This document shows, piece after piece, positions 58,675 to 64,000 of a stretch of DNA of 64,000 nucleotides. The DNA lies in NCBI RefSeq assembly GCF_963667555.1, contig NZ_OY763421.1, forward strand, positions 1,257,562 through 1,321,561, read 5' to 3'. Every line of letters begins with the position of its first letter. The stretch's first letter is position 1. Under the pieces are notes generated by a model. The model was not told the origin of the DNA. It made no database searches and saw nothing but the letters and a program-made list of their open reading frames with translations. The DNA is from an uncultured Methanolobus sp. (GTDB lineage: Archaea; Halobacteriota; Methanosarcinia; Methanosarcinales; Methanosarcinaceae). A program made the position numbers and the translations under genes.

Positions 58675-60231
58675 TTATGTTTCTCTAACCAAGCGGAAAG
58701 AAATACTAAAACCACTGTTTTCTGGAAGTGTGCTACTCCTACTAGCAGAGCGACATTCTTTGTCATTGTAATTCCAGCTTCCACCACGTTTGATACGAGC
58801 GGTACTATGATCAACATTCTTATTATTTGAACTAAAAAGATTGAAAATAGAGTTATTATATTTTGAAGTTGAAAGCCAACAGCTACCATCAGAAGGAGCA
58901 TTTTCATAGGAATCATGCCATTCATCCTGACACCATTCCCATACATTTCCATGCATATCATGTAAACCCCATGAATTGGGTTTTTTCTTGCCTACTGGGT
59001 GAGTCTCACCTTCTGAATTATTAGAATACCAAGCATAATCATCCAATTTTAATTTATTATTACCAAATGAATAACGTGTGGTTGTATCCGCTTTGCACGC
59101 ATATTCCCATTCAGCTTCGGATGGTAAACGGTATTTATTTGTATTTTCAATGGAGTTTAACTTAGCAATAAACTGTTGTACATCATACCATGAAACCATT
59201 TCTACAGGTCTGTCAGTATTATCTTTAAATCGAGAGGGGTTTGTGCCCATAACAGTAATCCATTGCTTCTGAGTTACTGGGAACTTGCTAAGGTAAAAGG
59301 GCTTCAATATAGTAGCTTTATGAATAGGTTTTTCTGAATCTTTTTCACTAGAACCCATCTGGAATTCACCGTCTAAAATATGCATGAACTCAATACCTAT
59401 AGTGTTTTCAAAGTCAGATTCTACTTTACTTTGTGAAATGCTTTTTTGTTCTTTATTCGAATGTATTTCTTTCTTATTGTTCTCCGCCTGAATTGATTGC
59501 TTCATATAAAAGGGAAGAGGTGGATTATCATCATCTTCATCCAGATATTCCAAGTAATCAGTTTGTTTATTTTTACTATCGAGATAATTATTAAAATTTT
59601 TTTGTTGAAATGCAGAGTCTTGTTCATTTGCAGTTGAACTGACATAAAACTGATTAGTAACGTTATAGATGAGGTTTTTAAGTTGTGTTCTATCAACCAA
59701 TTCTACGTCGTTAACATCGGCAAGCTCAGTCGCTGGTTTTGTAAAATAGTTATTAGTGACTACTATACATCTATTACATCCATAAAGTGCTTTAGATGCA
59801 ACTACCTCTTGAATAGCCTTATTTGAAACTTTGTTAGTATATCTTTTAGTCTGAACGGCAATTCTCTCTCCGTTTTTTGCTAGTACTAAATCTGCACCTT
59901 GGTCACCTGACAATGCAGTTTGTTGAACAGAATACCCTAGGCTATTATAGAGAGTGGCTATGTATTCTTCAAATTCATAACCACTCATTTGATCAATTTC
60001 AGCCATATTTAAAGATAAATTTGGAGAGGTATTAGAATCTGATAAGGAGATAAGAACAATTGAAATTAAAACAATTAAAGCTAAAAATAAGATTACTAAT
60101 ATAAGACTCAATGTTCCATAATAAACCCAAACCCAGAAAAGACCAAAAAAAACAGCACCCATTATTGCATCGCCAATAGTAGGATCTCTTTTTTTAGACG
60201 AATTTTTGGTAGTGTCTACATAAATTCGCAT
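58675..60231 (-). CDS. Membrane-tethered Mrr-like nuclease fused to FGE/sulfatase-type domain
   Basis: 518 residues. Two membrane helices (about 21-39 and 41-62) sit at the N-terminus. Residues about 80-190 are an Mrr-type restriction endonuclease fold: GYEFEEYIATLY, GDQGADLVL (Asp114) and VQTKRY (Gln127, Lys129), the D-QxK variant of the PD-(D/E)xK site. A linker (about 200-280) leads to an FGE-sulfatase domain (about 281-518) with GEFQMGSS, RLPSEAEWEYACKA, GLHDMHGNVWEWC and RGGSW. The pair of Cys that oxidises substrate in true formylglycine enzymes is absent after RGGS, so this is a C-type-lectin-like binding domain rather than an enzyme. It reads against its neighbours and has a long AT-rich upstream region. 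Confidence 0.85.
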   Translation of the reverse strand: MRIYVDTTKNSSKKRDPTIGDAIMGAVFFGLFWVWVYYGTLSLILVILFLALIVLISIVLISLSDSNTSPNLSLNMAEIDQMSGYEFEEYIATLYNSLGYSVQQTALSGDQGADLVLAKNGERIAVQTKRYTNKVSNKAIQEVVASKALYGCNRCIVVTNNYFTKPATELADVNDVELVDRTQLKNLIYNVTNQFYVSSTANEQDSAFQQKNFNNYLDSKNKQTDYLEYLDEDDDNPPLPFYMKQSIQAENNKKEIHSNKEQKSISQSKVESDFENTIGIEFMHILDGEFQMGSSEKDSEKPIHKATILKPFYLSKFPVTQKQWITVMGTNPSRFKDNTDRPVEMVSWYDVQQFIAKLNSIENTNKYRLPSEAEWEYACKADTTTRYSFGNNKLKLDDYAWYSNNSEGETHPVGKKKPNSWGLHDMHGNVWEWCQDEWHDSYENAPSDGSCWLSTSKYNNSIFNLFSSNNKNVDHSTARIKRGGSWNYNDKECRSASRSSTLPENSGFSISFRLVRET

Positions 60232-60476
60232 AGACGATAAAAGAATTGTATGTTAGAAATAAGTTCCGACATTAGACCGATACTTAGCAAAAACTTAAAT
60301 AAACTTTTTGTATTTAGAAATTTGTACAATTGATTACGGTATAATCTACAATCCTAATATATTTTATACCCTACGTATTAGGCATAAATTTTTAAGAGTG
60401 GCATTTTTCTGAGTTGCCTATATCCCCTCACTACTGTGCGATGGATATAATCCGAACATTAGCAAGTCAAATATGA
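60232..60476. other. Upstream region of the Mrr-FGE gene
   Basis: AT-rich, no ORF. It must carry the leftward promoter for the Mrr-FGE gene; several TATA-like stretches are present but none stands out. Confidence 0.4.
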
Positions 60477-60713
60477 TTACCGCAAGATATCGTCAAACCT
60501 CCTCACAATCCTCATGTAAACCTCTCTTGTCTGCTTAACCTTGTTGAGATAATGCGAACTGCCCACCGTCACAGGTGCTCTGCCCTGGATGAAGTCCGCG
60601 ATACTCTCGGGTAAACCTTCGGATATCATCAGGTTCAAGTGCCATTTGCGTATGGTCTTTGCAGAGACACGTTCATTTAAGCGTATGATAGAGTTAGCAT
60701 ACGAGTAAGGTCA
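60477..60713 (-). pseudogene. Inverted int(C) relic (integrase C-terminus)
   Basis: Read on the minus strand this encodes KTIRKWHLNLM, then IADFIQGRAP and SSHYLNKV, ending in TAA (60479-60477). It matches residues about 366-425 of the integrase at 43928 but is distinct from it, and upstream the frame is closed by TGA. It is the C-terminal piece of a further integrase, in the opposite orientation to the adjacent int(N). Confidence 0.75.
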
Positions 60714-60773
60714 GGTAGACACACTCTGCCCCATTACACAATAATTAAATAAAATTGCGCAATAGTTGATAGT

Positions 60774-61160
60774 ATGGAAGCCATTGGAAAAGCAAAGGTA
60801 TCAAAGCATAAAATTAACGAACGACACACGTATCCTTTGATAAGATTACCTGAGACACATCTCGATTTAGCAGGTGATACCGTACACATGTACGAGGGTC
60901 AATACAAGGGTAGGCGAGTGTTCGTCTTGTATCCAGACGAGGACTTTGATGGAGAGGTTACACAACCATTACGCAATTCTAATGAGTCAATTGTGCAATT
61001 ATTGAAGAATATTACACAATCTACAGATAATTCGGAGTTGGAATCTCGTGTAAATGTACTAGAACAGAAGTTAGAATCGATATTGGAAGCATTAGAATTA
61101 AGTGGTGGGCCCGATGAGATTCGAACTCATGACCCCCGCCGTGTAAAGGCGATGTCATAA
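60774..61160 (+). pseudogene. int(N): N-terminal integrase half at the right end
   Basis: 128 codons. The N-terminus (MEAIGKAKVSK...YPLIRLPETHLDLAGDTVH) is related to the start of the full integrase at 43928, but shares only about half of its residues. A coiled-coil region leads into the att peptide GGPDEIRTHDPRRVKA, and the frame ends soon after within the tRNA (MS-stop). On excision it would be joined to the int(C) at 44368. This is the normal split state of an SSV-type integrase gene. Confidence 0.85.
61103..61150. repeat. attR: 48-bp repeat within tRNA-Val
   Basis: Identical to 44320-44367. It is the native tRNA sequence that the element's att copy replaces, so the tRNA remains functional. 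Confidence 0.9.
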
Positions 61161-61179
61161 CCGGCTAGACCACGGGCCC
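61103..61179 (-). tRNA. tRNA-Val(UAC)
   Basis: 77 nt with an encoded CCA. Acceptor stem GGGCCCG/CGGGCCC, T loop TTCGAAT with stem ATGAG/CTCAT, and anticodon loop TTTACAC between TCGCC and GGCGG, giving the anticodon UAC. No intron. A TATA-like GGTTATATACAAC lies about 70 bp upstream on the minus strand. The tRNA is the integration site of the element. Confidence 0.93.
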
Positions 61180-61373
61180 ATTGTTTTGCGAATAAAGTTG
61201 TTCGGTGGCGCTTTCGCCCTCGAGCAACCCCTAAATGTAACTAGTTGTATATAACCTTTTTTGATGAATGGCCTGTAAATGCGCGTAAACTTCTGGATAT
61301 CACAGAAAAATCCGGCATAAATCTAAAAATCTGCCGGGATTATTGAGTGTCCTTTAAAAATAAAAGGACAAAC

Positions 61374-61868
61374 TCAGCCATTTTTAGTGCCGCAAGTGGA
61401 TGGTTTGGGATAACCTGAAGACTTGCCCGTCATCTCAGTAATCTCAATCTTAATTACGGCAGTTTTAATTAGAACTTTGTCTGGATAAGAATCATTCGTC
61501 TGTCCTGCATACTTGTCCATAAGCAGGTTCAGTGCCTTTGTCTTATCATCCTGATCAGTAATCATGGAAGCATTTCCCCATCCGATTATGCTGTAATACT
61601 TCATACTCCAGCCACAGCTTGTAGGAGCAGGTGAGACCTCGGCCTTATACTCCATCTCAAAACAGACATGGGGATTCTCAGCCATCATGTCAAGTTTCAT
61701 ACCTTCCCGAACTGCATGGAGATAAAGAGCATTGTCGTGGTATGCAAAATTCATTGGCACAACATACGGAACATTATCCCGGCACATGCCGATCCTGCAT
61801 ACAATGGCTTCATTGAGGATAGTCTGTAACATGTCCTCATCCATTATCTGTTTCTCAGGTCTTTTCAT
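61374..61868 (-). CDS. Pyridoxamine 5'-phosphate oxidase-like (nitroimidazole-resistance type) protein
   Basis: 164 residues from the ATG at 61868; a TTG at 61907 would extend it by 13 residues but lies on a TATA-like segment. Split-barrel flavin-binding fold with VCRIGMCRDNVPYVVPMNF and MMAENPHVCFEMEY, as in NimA-like proteins. Probably binds FMN or F420. Not in the same family branch as the gene at 34170. Confidence 0.8.
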   Translation of the reverse strand: MKRPEKQIMDEDMLQTILNEAIVCRIGMCRDNVPYVVPMNFAYHDNALYLHAVREGMKLDMMAENPHVCFEMEYKAEVSPAPTSCGWSMKYYSIIGWGNASMITDQDDKTKALNLLMDKYAGQTNDSYPDKVLIKTAVIKIEITEMTGKSSGYPKPSTCGTKNG

Positions 61869-61910
61869 CAAACTCGATCCGGACAATTTCAAATTGATAG
61901 AACTCAAATA

Positions 61911-62213
61911 TTAAACCAGATAATCCACAACAACCCTGTTGTCGTTGATCTTACCAACGAACTCTGCAACCTTTACATGCTCAGGGTGTACCTGGTACGT
62001 CTTAAGAGCAGCTTCATCTTTAAACTCACAATAAAGAGTAACATCATAAGCAGCATCAGAAGGAATAGCATTAATTCCTACTTCGATAACACCAATTTCA
62101 GGAATCTTAGATTTAAGAGCTTCAAGCTTCTGCTTCATGAGTTTTGCATTCTCTTCCTTGCTGTTACCTTCTGCACTTTCCTTCAATTTCCACATAACTA
62201 TATGTTTTAACAT
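61911..62213 (-). CDS. Dabb-domain (stress-responsive A/B barrel) protein
   Basis: 100 residues. The N-terminal MLKHIVMWKLKE, the central YDVTLYCEFKDEAALKTYQ and the VHPEHVKVAEFV block match the dimeric ferredoxin-like Dabb family. Function unknown. It starts a unit with the PPOX-like gene that follows it on the minus strand. Confidence 0.8.
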   Translation of the reverse strand: MLKHIVMWKLKESAEGNSKEENAKLMKQKLEALKSKIPEIGVIEVGINAIPSDAAYDVTLYCEFKDEAALKTYQVHPEHVKVAEFVGKINDNRVVVDYLV

Positions 62214-62285
62214 TGGATTTCCTCGTTTCAGGAAAGGAAAGCATCGGTTTTATGTTTAACTATGGAGTTGAAGCCGAAATTTCGG

Positions 62286-62627
62286 CTCTTTAGAAATCCT
62301 GTTTACATGATTGACACAACTTTTGCTCCATTTTGTTTCCACAAAACCGATTTGCAAACTAAAACCAAAGCAACTATCCGCCGAAGGCGGCACGTTCCGA
62401 CGCTGCCATACAGGCAATAAATGCATTTATGCTGAGAATTTTACTGAAGACTCGTAAAGAAAGTACAATGTATTAATGCAGATTCTTTTGTATTGTCTTG
62501 TAGGAAAGCGCCGGCTTCGCCGGACCCTTCTAGATTGGTTAAGTTACTCATGAAAGATGATAGATGGTATCGACCTGACAAAACCAACCTGCTTACTTTA
62601 AAGTTTGCTTGCAGGATTTCCACAAAG
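62286..62627. mobile_element. MITE-like repeat, copy 2 (342 bp)
   Basis: Diverged copy of 33796-34129. The ends read CTCTTTAGAAATCCTG (62286-62301) and CAGGATTTCCACAAAG (62612-62627), imperfect inverted repeats. The two internal GC hairpins (CCGCCGAAGGCGG and GCCGGCTTCGCCGG) are kept while the rest has drifted, which suggests the hairpins matter or are the most stable part. Confidence 0.6.
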
Positions 62628-62697
62628 CTCAAACTTCAAAAAAGCTCATTGATGCCTGATACGTATAAATAATAACAAAGTGAAATAGGGCAATATA

Positions 62698-63321
62698 ATG
62701 GCTCACGACACAAGTGATGAAGACGAAGACTATGAAATAGAGGTCGTCGAGGAATACATAGGAGATTACGGAAGTGTCCGCTCCATAGTGCGTGAGGCAT
62801 TGCCATTTGAACTCATGGCTACAATAGGAGGAGTAATATCCGGACTCATTCTTTCAGGAATGAGCAACGAGCTTGAACTGATCCCGGGACTTATCGTAAT
62901 AACACCGGCAGTACTCGGAATGCGTGGGAACATCTCATGCACCCTGGGTTCCCGTCTTGGAAGTGCCATACACATGGGTCTTATCACTAAAATAGACCGC
63001 AATCCCGAGCTTATCAACAACGTATCAGGCTCCCTTCTTCTAAGTTTTATCATGTCGGTGATCCTTGGAATTGCCGGCCATTTCATAACCATTACACTTG
63101 GAATGCAAAGTGCAGGTGCAATTACCCTTACACTTATCGCAGTCCTTGCAGGAGTTTCCTCTGGGCTTATTCTCGCAGTTGTAGCAGTGCTGCTGGCACT
63201 TGGAATGTTCCGTTTCGGGTTTGACCCCGACAACGTTGTAACACCAGCAATTGCCACCATCGGTGACATAGTGTCCATGATAATGATCTTCCTGGCTGCA
63301 AAGGTGGTGCTTATGATATGA
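62698..63321 (+). CDS. MgtE-type (SLC41) divalent cation transporter, half 1
   Basis: 207 residues with about five membrane helices. The block ITPAVLGMRGNISCTLGSRLGSA matches the MgtE membrane domain and its conserved acidic/Asn residues near the pore. It lacks the cytosolic N and CBS domains of bacterial MgtE. It overlaps the next gene by ATGA, so the two halves are made together and probably form the pore as a pair. Confidence 0.85.
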   Translation: MAHDTSDEDEDYEIEVVEEYIGDYGSVRSIVREALPFELMATIGGVISGLILSGMSNELELIPGLIVITPAVLGMRGNISCTLGSRLGSAIHMGLITKIDRNPELINNVSGSLLLSFIMSVILGIAGHFITITLGMQSAGAITLTLIAVLAGVSSGLILAVVAVLLALGMFRFGFDPDNVVTPAIATIGDIVSMIMIFLAAKVVLMI

Positions 63322-63875
63322 GTTACTACACAGTCAAAGGCATAGTCGGAAGAGGATTTCCAATACTTCTGGTAACATCCATCATAGGTATATTCTCAGG
63401 TCAGATACTTAATATCGAGATCGACAAGATAGTATCAATGCCGATCATCCTGGTGCTCATTCCGGCCCTTATCAAGATCGGAGGAGACACCGGCAGCATG
63501 CTTGGAGCAAGACTTTCATCATCCTTCCATATGGGTCTTGGTAGTCACCTTCACAGGAGCCCTGTCGTCCGAAATAGTGTTTACGCGGCTCTTATAGTCG
63601 GCCTTGTTGCGTGCGTCTTTGTCAGTATCACGGTATGGATAACTGGAATGCTGTTTGACATGAGAATTGCATTCCTGACACTTCTGGCACTTTGTCTCCT
63701 CGCAGGCACATTTGAACTGCTGGCAGTTTTCTCAGCCACCATAGCAATCGCATTCGCATCTCATAGGTTCGGAGTTGACCCTGATGACACCGTAATTCCG
63801 CTTATAGCCACACTTGGTGACCTGATAGGGGTTAGCGGTATTTTCATGGCTATGCACATCCTGAACCTGATATAA
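63318..63875 (+). CDS. MgtE-type (SLC41) divalent cation transporter, half 2
   Basis: 185 residues, homologous to half 1 but distinct, with IPALIKIGGDTGSMLGARLSSS. The two halves together resemble the duplicated pore of the eukaryotic SLC41 transporters. Overlaps half 1 by four bases. Confidence 0.85.
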   Translation: MSYYTVKGIVGRGFPILLVTSIIGIFSGQILNIEIDKIVSMPIILVLIPALIKIGGDTGSMLGARLSSSFHMGLGSHLHRSPVVRNSVYAALIVGLVACVFVSITVWITGMLFDMRIAFLTLLALCLLAGTFELLAVFSATIAIAFASHRFGVDPDDTVIPLIATLGDLIGVSGIFMAMHILNLI

Positions 63876-63936
63876 TTATAACTTTAATTAGAGCTTCAAT
63901 TATAACTTTAATTAGAACTTTAACTATAACTATAAT
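63874..63936. repeat. 24-bp tandem repeat after the transporter genes
   Basis: Two near-identical copies of AATTATAACTTTAATTAGA followed by GCTTC or ACTTT, then a shortened third copy. The repeat starts inside the stop codon of half 2. Confidence 0.6.
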
Positions 63937-63986
63937 GAAGATAAAAACCAATAAAAAAGCAAGAATACAATGAACGGTAGAAACTT

Positions 63987-64000
63987 ATGAGTCCCAAGGA
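63987..64000 (+). CDS. Possible start of a further gene (truncated by window end)
   Basis: ATG at 63987 reads MSPK before the window ends. In related methanogens a regulator with PhoU/TrkA-type domains often follows such transporters, but nothing can be verified here. Confidence 0.2.

Larger units (their letters stand above)
44320..61150. mobile_element. SSV-type integrative element in tRNA-Val
   Basis: About 16.8 kb bounded by 48-bp direct repeats that match the tRNA-Val(UAC) 3' part. int(C) is inside the left end and int(N) inside the right end, exactly the split expected when a circular element with attP inside its integrase gene inserts. Cargo: OLD nuclease, type I restriction-modification operon, AlbA_2 protein, ERCC4 nuclease, truncated C5 methyltransferase, broken RNA ligase, nano-ORFs and an Mrr-FGE fusion. 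No capsid, portal or replication gene was recognised, so it could be an integrative plasmid or decayed virus. Confidence 0.85.

Noticed and set aside
58675..60231. A diversity-generating retroelement around the FGE-type domain
   Set aside because: The C-terminal lectin-like fold is typical of such targets, but no reverse transcriptase gene was seen, and I saw no template repeat.
44320..61150. The 48-bp repeats as a CRISPR-like array
   Set aside because: Only two copies 16.8 kb apart, and they are the tRNA-Val 3' part, so they are attachment sites.

Overview
The window looks like chromosome of a methanogenic archaeon of the Methanosarcinaceae, most likely a methylotrophic genus such as Methanolobus or a relative. 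This is inferred from gene content: archaeal TFE, proteasome beta subunit, aCPSF1/FttA, aIF5B, L7Ae/S28e/L24e/S6e, a seven-gene Mrp antiporter operon of the Methanosarcina type, bacterial-type gyrase, a minimal SufCB pair, and surface proteins with cohesin and dockerin modules. Genus-level placement is not proven here.

Layout. 1-5.6 kb: ATP-grasp fragment, tfe, HD protein, psmB, FttA, HAD phosphatase and a zinc-ribbon protein. 5.6-12.7 kb: a secreted membrane protein and the mrpABCDEFG operon. 12.7-14.5 kb: a G-rich hairpin locus, Sua5 and a small membrane protein. 14.5-21.7 kb: a surface locus (duplicated-module protein with C-terminal dockerin, a two-cohesin protein, a membrane-anchored acidic protein, a small wHTH gene), whose long upstream region is bounded by a perfect 14-bp inverted repeat. 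21.9-28.7 kb: sufC-sufB, a hypothetical, then the translation cluster L7Ae-S28e-L24e-ndk-aIF5B and S6e. 28.8-34.6 kb: unknown membrane protein, HEPN-like protein, a molybdate/tungstate ABC transporter with a putative operator, a MITE-like repeat and a PPOX-family protein. 34.8-43.4 kb: LVIVD beta-propeller surface protein with dockerin-like tail, pdxT, pdxS, gyrA, gyrB.

43.9-61.2 kb is an integrated element of the SSV type. Two 48-bp direct repeats (44320-44367 and 61103-61150) correspond to the 3' part of a tRNA-Val(UAC) gene, which is intact at the right end. The right repeat closes an int(N) half gene. The left repeat sits inside a full-length integrase ORF that joins an int(N) of a different, diverged integrase to the element's int(C). 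This suggests serial integration at the same tRNA with regeneration of a chimeric integrase. A third, inverted int(C) relic lies beside the right int(N). The cargo is mostly defence or nucleic-acid metabolism: an OLD nuclease, a complete type I restriction-modification operon (hsdRMS), an AlbA_2 (Schlafen-type) protein, an ERCC4 nuclease, an N-terminally truncated cytosine methyltransferase, an RNA ligase gene with a stop codon inside its catalytic KxDG motif, several nano-ORFs, and a membrane protein fusing an Mrr-like nuclease to an FGE/sulfatase-type C-type-lectin-fold domain. That last gene is the best candidate for an undescribed system here.

61.2-64 kb returns to chromosome: a second PPOX-like protein, a Dabb protein, a second copy of the MITE-like repeat, and two adjacent MgtE-type transporter halves. 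No CRISPR array, rRNA or transposase was found.
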